Of a DNA stretch of 64,000 nt, positions 1 through 11,182 are shown piece after piece. The number at the start of each line of letters is the position of its first letter. Within the stretch, counting starts at the first letter, position 1. This stretch comes from Lysobacteraceae bacterium (lineage in GTDB: Bacteria > Pseudomonadota > Gammaproteobacteria > Xanthomonadales > Xanthomonadaceae): NCBI GenBank assembly GCA_028868545.1, contig JAGWUF010000005.1, positions 1 to 64,000 of the forward strand, written 5' to 3'. Under the pieces are notes generated by a model that searched no databases, had not been told where the DNA came from, and was given only the letters and a program-made list of their open reading frames with translations. The position numbers and the translations under genes are program-made.

Positions 1-75
1 CCCTGCCGCCCGCTGATCTGGCAGAACGGCAGCCTGCACTGCATCACCATGCAATTGCCGGAGGGTCTGGTCTGA
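1..75 (+). CDS. aguA: Agmatine deiminase, C-terminal end (partial)
   Basis: Only the last 24 codons are present; the gene begins upstream of the window. The visible tail ends with the motif LIWQNGSLHCITMQLP, which matches the C-terminal Gly-Cys-containing strand of agmatine deiminases, where this Cys is the catalytic nucleophile. The enzyme hydrolyses agmatine to N-carbamoylputrescine and ammonia. The stop codon overlaps the next start (TGATG), so it is translationally coupled to aguB, which performs the next step. The call rests on the short tail plus this context. Confidence 0.8.
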   Translation, partial: PCRPLIWQNGSLHCITMQLPEGLV

Positions 76-962
76 TGTCCAGGTACAGCAAGCTTCCCGT
101 CGCGCTGGTGCAGGAGCGCAACCACGGCGACGCCGAAGCCAACCTCGCGGTGATCGAAACCCGCGTGGCCGAGGCCGCCAACTCCGGCGCGAAACTCGTC
201 CTGCTGCAGGAACTGCACAACGGCGCGTACTTCTGCCAGCACGAGTCGGTGGACGAATTCGACCTGGCCGAACCGATCCCCGGCCCCTCGACCGCGCGCC
301 TGGCGGCGCTGGCGAAACGGCACGGCGTGGTGCTGGTGAGTTCGCTGTTCGAAAAGCGCGCCACCGGGCTGTACCACAACACCGCGGTGGTCTATGAGAC
401 CGATGGCAGCATCGCCGGCAAGTACCGCAAGATGCACATCCCGGACGACCCGGGCTTCTACGAGAAGTTCTACTTCACGCCGGGCGACCTTGGCTTCAAC
501 CCCATCGACACCTCGGTGGGCCGCCTCGGCGTGCTGGTGTGCTGGGACCAGTGGTATCCGGAAGGCGCGCGGCTGATGGCGCTGGCCGGCGCCGAACTGC
601 TGCTGTATCCCACCGCGATCGGCTGGGATCCGGATGATGCGCAGGACGAGAAAACCCGCCAGCGCGATGCATGGGTGTTGTCGCATCGCGGCCATGCCGT
701 GGCCAACGGCCTGCCGGTGCTGTCGTGCAACCGCGTCGGCCACGAACCCTCGCCACTGGGCGCGTCCGGCATCGACTTCTGGGGCAACAGCCATGTGCTT
801 GGCCCGCAGGGCGAATTCATCGCCGAAGCCGGCACCGAGCCGACCCTGTTGCTGGCCGAGGTGGACATGCAGCGCAGCGAGCACGTGCGGCGGATCTGGC
901 CATTCCTGCGCGACCGCCGCATTGATGCCTATGGCGATCTGGTGAAGCGCTACCGTGACTGA
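75..962 (+). CDS. aguB: N-carbamoylputrescine amidase
   Basis: Cytoplasmic nitrilase-superfamily enzyme of 295 residues that hydrolyses N-carbamoylputrescine to putrescine, CO2 and ammonia, completing the agmatine route. The nitrilase Glu-Lys-Cys triad is visible: Glu46 in LLQELHNG, Lys119 in KYRKMHIPDD and Cys156 in VLVCWDQWYPE. The HIPDDPGFYEKFYFTPGD segment is typical of AguB. Length is normal for the family (about 290-300). Start ATG overlaps the aguA stop by one base; the 3' end overlaps the following TraB gene by 8 bases, suggesting one transcript. Confidence 0.96.
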   Translation: MSRYSKLPVALVQERNHGDAEANLAVIETRVAEAANSGAKLVLLQELHNGAYFCQHESVDEFDLAEPIPGPSTARLAALAKRHGVVLVSSLFEKRATGLYHNTAVVYETDGSIAGKYRKMHIPDDPGFYEKFYFTPGDLGFNPIDTSVGRLGVLVCWDQWYPEGARLMALAGAELLLYPTAIGWDPDDAQDEKTRQRDAWVLSHRGHAVANGLPVLSCNRVGHEPSPLGASGIDFWGNSHVLGPQGEFIAEAGTEPTLLLAEVDMQRSEHVRRIWPFLRDRRIDAYGDLVKRYRD

Positions 963-2166
963 CATTTCCGCAGCGGCACCCCACTTCAGCGACCAGCCCG
1001 TCATCGAACTCGAACGCGACGGCGTCCACTACACCCTGCTGGGCACCGCGCATGTCTCGAAAGCCAGCGTCGATGCGGTGCTGGCCGCAATCGACAGCGG
1101 CCGCTTCGATGCGGTGGCGGTGGAACTGGATGAGCAGCGCCACAAGGCCCTGACCCAGCCGGACGCGATGGCGCAACTCGACCTGGTCAAGGTCATCCGC
1201 GAGAAGAAGGTGGCACCGTTTGCCGCCAACCTGGCGCTGGCTGCCTACCAGCGGCGGTTGGCCGACCAGATGGGCATCGAGCCCGGAGCGGAACTCAAGG
1301 CCGCCGCCAGCGAAACCGTGGCGCGCGGCTTGTCGCTGCAATTGATCGACCGCGACGTCGGCATCACCTTCCGCCGCATCCTGCAGGGCCTGCGCTGGTG
1401 GGACCGGATGAAGCTCAGCAGCGGGGTCGTCGCCAGCCTGTTCAGCCACGACGACGTGTCCACCGACGACATCGAGCGGCTCAAGGAAGGCGACATGCTG
1501 GAAGCGAGCTTCGGCGAATTCGCCCAGCAAACGCCCACCCTGTTCGCCACCCTGATCGACGAACGCGACCAGTACATGGCGGCGAAGCTGCGCGAGCGCG
1601 GCGACGGTGCCAAACACGTGCTGGCGGTGGTCGGGGCCGGCCATCTGAAAGGCATGGCGCGGTATCTGGCCGAAAGCCGGGAACCGCCGGCCGCCGTCAC
1701 CGAACGGCTGGTCACGCTGCATGAAAAACGCAACATCCCGTGGATCACCCTGACTCTGCTGGCCTTGGTGTTCGGCGGCATTGCGTGGGGCTATTACCAC
1801 GGCGGCCGCGATCTTGGCCGCGACCTGCTGCTGCAATGGGTGGCCTGGACCTGCGGGCTCACCGCGGTGGGCGCGCTGCTGGCCGGCGCCAACCCCCTGA
1901 GCCTGCTGGCCGGCACGCTGGCCGCCCCGTTCAAGCCGTTCCGCCCCGGCCTGCCCTCGGGCATGTTCAGTGCGCTGGCCGAAGTGCGTCTGCGCAAACC
2001 GGCCTATCCGGATTTCCTGGCCTTGCGCGACGACGCCCAGACCCTGCGCGGCTGGTACCGCAACCGGGTCACCCGGGTGGTGCTGGTGTTCATGCTGACC
2101 AACCTCGGCACGATTGCCGGCGAATGGATGGCCGGCGCGCGCATCCTGGGCAAGTTGTTGCACTGA
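955..2166 (+). CDS. TraB/GumN-family membrane protein
   Basis: 403-residue protein of the TraB/PrgY (pheromone shutdown-related) family. The N-terminal half holds the family signature GTAHVSKASVD near residue 25 and VAVELDEQRH; His and Glu residues like these are proposed to form a metal-protease-like site. The C-terminal part (about 260-400) has hydrophobic stretches, for example near 263-280 and 295-320, so it is likely membrane anchored. Start is GTG at 955 because it overlaps the aguB stop codon region. Cellular role in proteobacteria is not established; the link to polyamine genes may be only transcriptional. Confidence 0.85.
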   Translation: MTDISAAAPHFSDQPVIELERDGVHYTLLGTAHVSKASVDAVLAAIDSGRFDAVAVELDEQRHKALTQPDAMAQLDLVKVIREKKVAPFAANLALAAYQRRLADQMGIEPGAELKAAASETVARGLSLQLIDRDVGITFRRILQGLRWWDRMKLSSGVVASLFSHDDVSTDDIERLKEGDMLEASFGEFAQQTPTLFATLIDERDQYMAAKLRERGDGAKHVLAVVGAGHLKGMARYLAESREPPAAVTERLVTLHEKRNIPWITLTLLALVFGGIAWGYYHGGRDLGRDLLLQWVAWTCGLTAVGALLAGANPLSLLAGTLAAPFKPFRPGLPSGMFSALAEVRLRKPAYPDFLALRDDAQTLRGWYRNRVTRVVLVFMLTNLGTIAGEWMAGARILGKLLH

Positions 2167-2179
2167 ACGCCACGCTGCG

Positions 2180-2200
2180 AAGCCGGGCAACCGCCGGCTT
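2180..2200. terminator. Stem-loop between convergent TraB gene and lysS
   Basis: Seven-base inverted repeat AAGCCGG (2180-2186) and CCGGCTT (2194-2200) with a seven-base loop, 13 bases after the TraB-family stop and 15 bases before the lysS stop on the opposite strand. It could end transcripts from both sides. No clear T-run follows, so the efficiency is uncertain. Confidence 0.45.
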
Positions 2201-2215
2201 GCACGCCAATGCGGT

Positions 2216-3721
<1,506 letters not shown>

Positions 3722-3741
3722 GACGGTTCGTCTTTTTTGCT

Positions 3742-3826
3742 CGTCATTCCCGCGAAGGCGGGAATCCGGTTCTTGATTAGCAGCAGCTGCAGCAAAGGCT
3801 GGACTCCCGCCTTCGCGGGGGTGACG
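3742..3826. repeat. REP/dRS3-like imperfect inverted repeat
   Basis: Two 26-base arms, 3742-3767 and 3801-3826, pair at 23 of 26 positions around a 33-base centre. Each arm also folds on itself (TTCCCGC GAAG GCGGGAA in the left arm). The sequence resembles the CGTCATTCCCGCGAAGGCGGG repeats scattered between genes in Xanthomonas and other proteobacteria. It lies in the prfB-lysS gap and may stabilise or attenuate the transcript. Confidence 0.85.
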
Positions 3827-3841
3827 GCCTGTATCGGCGAC

Positions 3842-4970
3842 TCACGCCGCGTCGCTGCGTTTCGCCCCGGCTTCCAGCCCGGACTTCAGGCTGGCTTCCA
3901 CGAACTCGTCGAGGTCGCCGTCCAGCACCTTCTGGGTATCGCTGCGCTCGATGCCGGTGCGCAGATCCTTGATGCGGCTCTGATCCAGCACGTAATTGCG
4001 GATCTGGCTGCCCCAGCCGATGTCGGACTTGGTGGCTTCCAGCGCGTCCTTTTCGGCGTTGCGCTTCTGCACTTCGAGTTCGTACAGCTTCGCCTTCAGC
4101 ATCTTCATCGCGCGGTCGCGGTTGGCATGCTGGCTGCGCTCGGTCTGGCAGGCCACCACCGTATTGGTGGGCACGTGGGTGATGCGCACCGCCGACTCGG
4201 TCTTGTTGACGTGCTGACCGCCAGCACCCGAGGAGCGATACACGTCGATCTTGAGGTCGGCCGGGTTGATCTCGATGTCGATGTCGTCGTCCACTTCCGG
4301 CGACACGAACACGCTGGTGAAGCTGGTATGGCGACGGTTGTCGGAATCGAACGGCGACTTGCGCACCAGCCGGTGCACGCCGATTTCGGTCTTCAACCAG
4401 CCATAGGCATAGTCGCCCTCGACCCGGAAGGTGGCGGACTTGATGCCGGCCACGTCGCCGCCGGACACTTCCATCAGCTCGGCCTTCCAGCCGCGCGACT
4501 CGGCCCAGCGCAGGTACATCCGCAACAGCATTTCCGCCCAGTCCTGCGCCTCGGTGCCGCCGGCGCCGGCCTGGATGTCGACGAAGGCGTTGCAGCTGTC
4601 CATCTGGCCCGAGAACATGCGCTGGAACTCGATCGCCTCCACGCCCTTCTCGTACTGGTCGACGTCGGCCACCACCGCCTGCGCAGTGTCCTCGTCGTCT
4701 TCCATTTCGGCCAGTTCCAGCAGCTCGCCGGCGCCAACCAGGCCGTCCTTCAGGTTGCGGATGCCGTTGACGGTCTTGTCCAGCAGCGAACGCTCGCGCC
4801 CCAGCGCCTGCGCGCGGGCGGAATCGTTCCAGACGTCGGGATGTTCCAGTTCGCGTTCTACTTCTTCCAGGCGCTCGCGCTTGGTGTCGTAGTCAAAGAT
4901 ACCCCCGGAGCGCATCGAGCCGACCGGTCAGGTCGACGATGCGGGCTCGGATGGGATTGAGTTCGATCAT
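3842..4970 (-). CDS. prfB: Peptide chain release factor 2 (programmed +1 frameshift)
   Basis: Encodes RF2, which reads UGA and UAA stop codons and triggers peptide release. Translation starts at ATG 4970-4968 and runs 25 codons ([20 protein letters not shown]... to ...RGYL) to an in-frame TGA at 4895-4893; a +1 shift at CTTTGAC continues into the 350-residue main frame, about 375 residues in total. The main frame carries the stop-codon-recognition SPF ([10 protein letters not shown]) and the peptidyl-hydrolysis GGQ ([10 protein letters not shown]). An annotation starting at the internal ATG near 4915 would lose the N-terminus. A TATAAT -10 lies about 35 bases upstream of the start. Confidence 0.97.
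4892..4907 (-). promoter_or_regulatory. RF2 programmed frameshift site
   Basis: On the minus strand the sequence reads CGGGGGTATCTTTGAC. The slippery CTT is followed by the internal TGA and then C, and a Shine-Dalgarno-like GGGGG lies three bases before CTT. This matches the E. coli prfB recoding site almost base for base. Low RF2 slows termination at UGA and favours the shift, so RF2 controls its own synthesis. Confidence 0.96.
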
Positions 4971-5044
4971 GTGGGAAAACTGCAGGGTAAAGACCGGCCA
5001 TTATACGGCCTTGTCATCCGTTCCTCGCGCCGGACACCCGCCGC

Positions 5045-5386
5045 TCAGGCCATTTTTTCCACATCGGTGGTGAAGCTGGAACCGCAGCCGCAGCCGCCGG
5101 TGACGTTGGGGTTGTCGAACGTGAACTGCGAATTCAGGCCCTGCTGGACGAAGTCGATGCAGGTGCCATCCACCTGCGACAGGCTGGCGGCGTCCACGTA
5201 GATGCGGATGCCGGCGTCCTCGAACACCATGTCGCCCTCGCAGGCGTTGCGCGCCACTTCCACCTTGTAGCCCCAGCCCGAACAACCGCTGCGGGACACG
5301 CCGAAGCGCAGCCCCAGCGCAGTGGGATCCAGTTCCAGATAGCCCTGCACGCGGGTGCGGGCGGCGTTGGTCAAGGAAATGCTCAT
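5045..5386 (-). CDS. erpA: A-type iron-sulfur carrier protein (IscA/ErpA family)
   Basis: 113-residue HesB/IscA-family protein that carries Fe-S clusters to apo-proteins in the cytoplasm. The three conserved cysteines are Cys35 (SGCSG) and Cys99/Cys101 (GGCGCGSSF). The best start is ATG 5386; a longer frame upstream adds 16 residues unlike the family, and a -10 hexamer sits six bases before this ATG. Whether it is the orthologue of IscA or ErpA cannot be settled here: the gene is isolated from any isc operon, which fits ErpA. It is divergent from asnS. Confidence 0.88.
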   Translation of the reverse strand: MSISLTNAARTRVQGYLELDPTALGLRFGVSRSGCSGWGYKVEVARNACEGDMVFEDAGIRIYVDAASLSQVDGTCIDFVQQGLNSQFTFDNPNVTGGCGCGSSFTTDVEKMA

Positions 5387-5398
5387 GCGGGCATTGTA
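5387..5398 (-). promoter_or_regulatory. Predicted leaderless promoter of erpA
   Basis: On the minus strand TACAAT (5398-5393) is followed by six bases (GCCCGC) and the erpA ATG, so transcription would begin at or next to the start codon. No Shine-Dalgarno is present. The -35 region is weak. The same layout with nearly identical bases precedes nfuA and ispG. Confidence 0.6.
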
Positions 5399-5448
5399 GC
5401 TCGAGTAAACTTGCGAACTATTTCGTGTTTGCAACGCAGGATTTCAAG

Positions 5449-6849
<1,401 letters not shown>

Positions 6850-6852
6850 TGC

Positions 6853-7170
6853 GTGAACGCTGATCTTGTCCTGTTTTTTGCATTGACCTGCTTCGCGACG
6901 TCGATCGCCGGCGCCACCGCGTTCGTGATCTTCTGGCCGCTGACGCTGGTGCACCTGCGCGACCGCCACCCGCAACTCGTTGCCCAACTCGGCCCTGGCG
7001 CCTTCCTCAAGCCCGCCGCGCTGTGGTGGCTGCTGCGCGGCGGTTATCGCAACGCCGCCGACCACAGCCTGTCGGGACTGGCCACACCTTCGCGCATTTC
7101 CCTGCTGGTGATCCTGGGCGGGATCGCGATGGGCGGCGTGCTGTGGATCATCGGCAAGGGGTTGGCATGA
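6853..7170 (+). CDS. Small membrane protein of unknown function
   Basis: 105 residues from a GTG start three bases after the asnS stop. Two hydrophobic segments (about 5-35, LVLFFALTCFATSIAG..., and about 83-102, LLVILGGIAMGGVLWII) indicate an inner-membrane protein with a polar loop between. I do not recognise the family. The stop overlaps the next start (ATGA), so it is co-translated with the 102-residue gene that follows and probably transcribed with asnS. Confidence 0.75.
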   Translation: MNADLVLFFALTCFATSIAGATAFVIFWPLTLVHLRDRHPQLVAQLGPGAFLKPAALWWLLRGGYRNAADHSLSGLATPSRISLLVILGGIAMGGVLWIIGKGLA

Positions 7171-7475
7171 GCGAAACGGACAACGACAGCTGGTGGCTGG
7201 CCACGCTGGGCCGCACCGTGGTGTGGGCGCGCCTGCGCGAGCGCGAGGCCGGCACCGCCGAGGTGTTCGACAGCGACGGCAACACCCTCGCCTACGACAG
7301 CATCGACACCGCGCGCGCCGCGCTGATGGACGCCGAGTTCGTGGCGTTCGAGGGGCTGGATGAAGACGATGCGCTGGCGCGCGGGTTTTCGCTGGCCGAA
7401 GTTGCGCCGCCACGCGCCGGGGATGACGCGCAACTGCGCAGCCTGATGCTGCAATCGCTGGGCGCGCGGGCCTGA
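7167..7475 (+). CDS. Small acidic protein of unknown function
   Basis: 102-residue soluble, acidic protein starting at ATG 7167, overlapping the preceding gene's stop by four bases. A longer frame from 7023 is possible but has no supporting signal. The sequence carries WWLATLGRTVVWARLRE near the N-terminus and an acidic FEGLDEDDALARGFSLAEV segment. No signal peptide or membrane segment. The pair with the upstream membrane protein suggests a joint role that is not known. It ends two bases before the stop of the convergent 7478-9241 gene. Confidence 0.75.
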   Translation: MSETDNDSWWLATLGRTVVWARLREREAGTAEVFDSDGNTLAYDSIDTARAALMDAEFVAFEGLDEDDALARGFSLAEVAPPRAGDDAQLRSLMLQSLGARA

Positions 7476-7477
7476 AC

Positions 7478-9241
7478 TTACCCGGCCGGTGGCGCCGGCT
7501 CCGTGGTTGACGCCGGTGCCGGGCGCACGCTGCCATTGTCTTCCTGCAAGGCCGGTTTGAAGGGAATCTCCGGGGCCTTGCGCCCGGTCGAATTCTGCTC
7601 GTTGGCATCCGGATCCACCGGCAGGCAGCCGCCACCGAACTGCAACAGCGACACCACGCATTTAAGTTTCAGCTTGGTGCCGGGTATCGGAATCGACATT
7701 TCCTTGATGCCCTTGCGCACCCACTCCTGCAGCAGGTTGCCTTCGGGAATCCAGTATTTGTCGAAACGGGTGCCGCGATATTCCAGACCGGGACGCTTGA
7801 GCCAGGTGCCGGAACGATCCAGATCGATGCCGCTATTCTTCGACCACTGATCCGGCAGGCGTGCACTGCCGTCGGCGTTGAACAGGCCATCCTTGCCGTC
7901 CCCATTGTGGCCATTGCCATTGCCATGACCTGCACCCGTGCCCGCGGCGTTGCGGGTGGAGGCCCCCCAGTCATCGCTCTTGCCAGCGCCGGGCCAGCCG
8001 CCGGGTGCCGGTTTCAGGCCCGGCCCGGCACCTGCTCCAACAGCACCCATCCCGCGTCCACCGGCCTGTGCCGCGTGTACGCCCGCGCCCTGCCCGGCTT
8101 GCGCCTGCCCGTTGCCAGCGGCATTGGTCTTGTTGCCACCGGCACCTGCGGTTGCGGCCTGGCCGCTGGCGGCACTGCCCTGTCCGGGATGGGCAGCCAC
8201 CGCGCCGCCATCGCCCGCACGCATCGGCAACTCCCGCACCTGCCCCTGCAACTGTGGCACCTGCACATCGCGGGTGGTGTTCTTGCTGGCCACCGCCCGC
8301 TGTTGGGTGAGTGCTTGCGCGTTGGGGGTAAATACCTCCAGCGCCTGCACTTGGGTCTTCAATTCCGGTGCGCGCAGGGGGACATCGCGGGGCTTGACTT
8401 GCAAGGTATGCACCGGCTGCGCCTCCAGCGTTGCCACCGCTTCCACCTGCTGCTGCGGCTGGGCATCGCGCAGCTTCACCTCCGGCATCACCACCGTGCG
8501 CTCACGCGGTGGTGGCAACTGGAAGCTGTCCGGCTGCGGCTGCGGCACGTTGCTGACTTGCAGTTGCTGCGCCGCCGTTGCCTCTGCCGGCACCGGCTTG
8601 GGCTGTTGCAAGGTCGGTGCCGCTTGCTCGGCGGTCAATGCCGGGGGAGGTGACACGGATACCTGCTCCAACGCCACGTCCGCACGCGAATCGGCGTTGC
8701 CGGAGGCCGGCTGCCCCGGCTTCGTGGCGGGCTGGCGGGCAGCAGAGGCCGCTGCCGGCGCAGACTCGGCACCGGCATTGGCCAAGGCGCCACCGCCCGT
8801 CGCCACATTGCCGCGCCCGATGAATTCCACCTGCACCGCCTCGGATGCCTCGTCTTCCTGCTGCTGCGCCAGCGCCAGAAACCGCAGGTACATCAGCCAC
8901 AGCAACAAGGCCGCCAGCACCAGATGCAACAGGATGTCGATGGCGCCCACGCCGATGCGCAAGCCGCGATCTTCCCGCGGGTTGGCCGGACGGCCCAGCC
9001 GCAACAACTGGAAGAACGGCGCCCCCAGCCCACCGCGCTTGCCCACTGCCTGCTGCGGCCGCAGGACAAGCGTGTCTACCCAGGCCTGTGGCGGGGCGTG
9101 GCGTATCGGGGCGGCCTGTTGCTGCAGGGTATCCAGCCAATCCTGCCAGCCCACAGGCAGACCGGTTGCGATGTCCGTGCGCCCGGTCTTGAGCAGACGC
9201 CGCTGATTGAGTGCGGCGATGACGTCATTGGCTGTCGTCAC
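7478..9241 (-). CDS. Transmembrane repetitive protein, unknown function
   Basis: 587 residues from a GTG start. An N-terminal soluble region (1-95) precedes one hydrophobic segment near 97-125 (IDILLHLVLAALLLWLMYL). A long low-complexity stretch rich in Ala, Gln, Pro and Gly follows (~150-430, including GNGQAQAGQGAGVHAAQAGG and GHGNGNGHNGDG). A compact C-terminal region (~440-560) has RFDKYWIPEGNLLQEWVRKG and a Cys pair. Xanthomonads carry proteins of this layout annotated only as transmembrane repetitive protein. It follows nfuA by 14 bases on the same strand, so they probably share a transcript. Confidence 0.8.
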   Translation of the reverse strand: MTTANDVIAALNQRRLLKTGRTDIATGLPVGWQDWLDTLQQQAAPIRHAPPQAWVDTLVLRPQQAVGKRGGLGAPFFQLLRLGRPANPREDRGLRIGVGAIDILLHLVLAALLLWLMYLRFLALAQQQEDEASEAVQVEFIGRGNVATGGGALANAGAESAPAAASAARQPATKPGQPASGNADSRADVALEQVSVSPPPALTAEQAAPTLQQPKPVPAEATAAQQLQVSNVPQPQPDSFQLPPPRERTVVMPEVKLRDAQPQQQVEAVATLEAQPVHTLQVKPRDVPLRAPELKTQVQALEVFTPNAQALTQQRAVASKNTTRDVQVPQLQGQVRELPMRAGDGGAVAAHPGQGSAASGQAATAGAGGNKTNAAGNGQAQAGQGAGVHAAQAGGRGMGAVGAGAGPGLKPAPGGWPGAGKSDDWGASTRNAAGTGAGHGNGNGHNGDGKDGLFNADGSARLPDQWSKNSGIDLDRSGTWLKRPGLEYRGTRFDKYWIPEGNLLQEWVRKGIKEMSIPIPGTKLKLKCVVSLLQFGGGCLPVDPDANEQNSTGRKAPEIPFKPALQEDNGSVRPAPASTTEPAPPAG

Positions 9242-9255
9242 GCGCGCATGATCCG

Positions 9256-9846
9256 TCAGGCCTCACGCGCCATGTACGGCGCATTCCCGGTGGCATGGTC
9301 GGTGGAATCCCGCACCCCGGTCACGCCCTGCACTTTCTCCAGCAGGGTTTTTTCCACCCCCTGCTTCAAGGTGATGTCGACCATGCTGCAGCCGTGGCAG
9401 CCGCCGCCGAAATTGAGCACCACGACACCCTCGGCGGTGATTTCGGTGAGGGTGACATGGCCCTTGTGCATGGCCAGTTGCGGATTGATGTCGTTTTCGA
9501 TCACCCAGCGCACGCGTTCGACCAGCGACGCGGTTTCGCCGGGCACCACGCCCTTGATTTTGGGGGCGCGAATCTGCAGCTGGCCGCCGGTGGTCTTGAG
9601 TTCGTAGTCGATTTCGGCCCCGTCCAGAAACGGCGCACTGGGTGCATCCAGCCACAGGGTGAAGCCGGCGCAGTCGATCGCCCACTCGTCGCCTGTGAGC
9701 TCGTCTGGCTCGGCAAACTCCAGCCGCACGTCGGCGCGGACGGTGCCGGGATTCTGCGCCGACAGACGCACCCCCAGACCCGGAATGGCCTCCCGTTCGA
9801 TCAGCTTGCGAAAATGGGTTTGCGCAGTTTCTGAAATCTGGATCAT
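9256..9846 (-). CDS. nfuA: Fe-S biogenesis protein NfuA
   Basis: 196-residue iron-sulfur carrier that delivers [4Fe-4S] clusters. Residues 1-95 form a degenerate A-type domain that lacks the three IscA cysteines, as in E. coli NfuA. The C-terminal Nfu domain has the cluster-binding CxxC at Cys150/Cys153 ([11 protein letters not shown]). Length matches E. coli NfuA (191). It is divergent from the pterin dehydratase and the first gene of a pair with the repetitive membrane protein. The start is supported by a -10 element six bases before ATG. Confidence 0.95.
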   Translation of the reverse strand: MIQISETAQTHFRKLIEREAIPGLGVRLSAQNPGTVRADVRLEFAEPDELTGDEWAIDCAGFTLWLDAPSAPFLDGAEIDYELKTTGGQLQIRAPKIKGVVPGETASLVERVRWVIENDINPQLAMHKGHVTLTEITAEGVVVLNFGGGCHGCSMVDITLKQGVEKTLLEKVQGVTGVRDSTDHATGNAPYMAREA

Positions 9847-9858
9847 GCCGGTATTCTA
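9847..9858 (-). promoter_or_regulatory. Predicted leaderless promoter of nfuA
   Basis: Minus strand reads TAGAAT (9858-9853), six bases (ACCGGC), then the nfuA ATG. No ribosome-binding site is present. The block GCTAGAATACCGGCATG differs from the erpA block at only three bases. The reverse reading (TATTCT, 9852-9857) could serve as a -10 for the divergent phhB gene. Confidence 0.55.
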
Positions 9859-9893
9859 GCGGCCAGCCGCACCGCTGCGCGCAAGGAATTTGC

Positions 9894-10232
9894 ATGAACG
9901 ACCTGATCCCGCTTGCCCGTGCCCACTGCGTTCCACGCCGGGGCCATGAACACCGCCTGACCGCCGCCAGCATCCGCGAGCTGATGCCGCAACTGCCGGG
10001 TTGGGCGCTGGAGGAAGACGGGCACGCGCTGTGCAAAACCTTCACCTTCCCGGACTACTACCACACCATGTCCTTCGTCAACGCACTGGCCCATGTGGCC
10101 AATGCCGAGAACCACCACCCCGACCTGTCGGTGCATTACGACCGCTGCGTGGTGCGCTTTTCCACCCACGACGTGGGTGGCCTGAGTGAAAACGACTTCA
10201 TCTGCGCGGCGAAGGCGGAGCTGCTGGCGTGA
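9894..10232 (+). CDS. phhB: 4a-hydroxytetrahydrobiopterin dehydratase (PCD/DCoH)
   Basis: 112-residue pterin-4a-carbinolamine dehydratase. It recycles the oxidised pterin cofactor formed by aromatic amino acid hydroxylases. The family signature is clear: FTFPDYYHTMSFVNALAHVANAENHHPDLSVHY, including the catalytic His pair in ENHHPD and the later His in SVHYDR. The length is normal. The stop overlaps the next gene's GTG (GTGA), so the two are coupled. No phenylalanine hydroxylase gene is in the window. Confidence 0.94.
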   Translation: MNDLIPLARAHCVPRRGHEHRLTAASIRELMPQLPGWALEEDGHALCKTFTFPDYYHTMSFVNALAHVANAENHHPDLSVHYDRCVVRFSTHDVGGLSENDFICAAKAELLA

Positions 10233-11182
10233 GCGCGCGTCATCCCGTTTTCGCCCTCCTCCTGCTGCCACTGTTCGCGCTTGCGCAGCAACAGCCGGGC
10301 ATTTCCCCGCAGGCGCTGAACACACAGGCGATGGCCGCCTACGGCAGCAAGGATTTCGCCACCTGCGCCCGGCTGCTGGGCCAGCTGGTCGACGATCCTG
10401 CGCTGAAGCCCGGCGCATCGCTGGTCTACAACGCCGCCTGCTGCCAGTCGCTGGCCGGCAATCCCGCCGCAGCGCTGGCGCTGCTGGATCGGGCCTCGAC
10501 CCTCGACACGATTGCAGTGGCGAATATCGAGGCCGACGCGGACCTTGCCGCCGCACGCGCCCTGCCGGAGTGGCCGACGCTGCGCAGCACGCTGATCCAG
10601 CGCGAAGACGCGCGACTGGCGGGCCTCGACCGCGAACTGCGCAAGGAACTGCTGGCGCGGCAGGTGCTGGATCAGGACATCCGCAAGCGCGCCAGCGCGG
10701 CCGGCAATCCGCCACCCAAGGCGCTAATGGATGAATGGGGGCGCATCGACCACGGCAACACCGAGTGGATGAAGACCGTGCTGGCCCGCCACGGCTGGCC
10801 CGGCAAGAGCCTGGTCGGCAAGGACGGTGCCAGCGCCGCATGGCTGTTCGTCCAGCACGCAGACATGGACAAGCCCTTCCAGAAGCAGGCCATCGCGCTG
10901 CTGGAAGCCGCCGTGGCCAAAGGCGAGGCGGAAGGCAAGGATCTGGCCTACCTGACCGACCGCATCCTCGTCGGCGAAGACAAGCCGCAGCGCTACGGCA
11001 CTCAATACCACGAGGTCGACGGCAAGCTGGTACCGCAGCCGATCGAGGATCGCGAACACGTGGACGCGCGTCGCGCCGCGGTCGGGCTGTCGACGCTGGC
11101 CGAGTACGACCGGGTCATGCAGGCCAACTATCGACCGCCCCCCGGATCGGTCGGCACAGCAGCTCCCGGCAAGCCGGATTAA
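10229..11182 (+). CDS. Exported DUF6624-type protein
   Basis: 317 residues from a GTG start inside the phhB stop. An N-terminal signal peptide is visible (HPVFALLLLPLFALAQQ), so it is probably periplasmic. Residues ~40-120 resemble a TPR-like repeat region (YNAACCQSLAGNPAAALALLDRA). The C-terminal part contains the DUF6624 pattern: KALMDEWGRIDHGNTEWMKTV, HGWPGKSLVGKDGASAAWLFVQHAD and YLTDRILVGEDKPQRYGTQ. The role of this domain is unknown. The last four bases overlap the end of the convergent rluC gene. Confidence 0.8.
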   Translation: MSARHPVFALLLLPLFALAQQQPGISPQALNTQAMAAYGSKDFATCARLLGQLVDDPALKPGASLVYNAACCQSLAGNPAAALALLDRASTLDTIAVANIEADADLAAARALPEWPTLRSTLIQREDARLAGLDRELRKELLARQVLDQDIRKRASAAGNPPPKALMDEWGRIDHGNTEWMKTVLARHGWPGKSLVGKDGASAAWLFVQHADMDKPFQKQAIALLEAAVAKGEAEGKDLAYLTDRILVGEDKPQRYGTQYHEVDGKLVPQPIEDREHVDARRAAVGLSTLAEYDRVMQANYRPPPGSVGTAAPGKPD

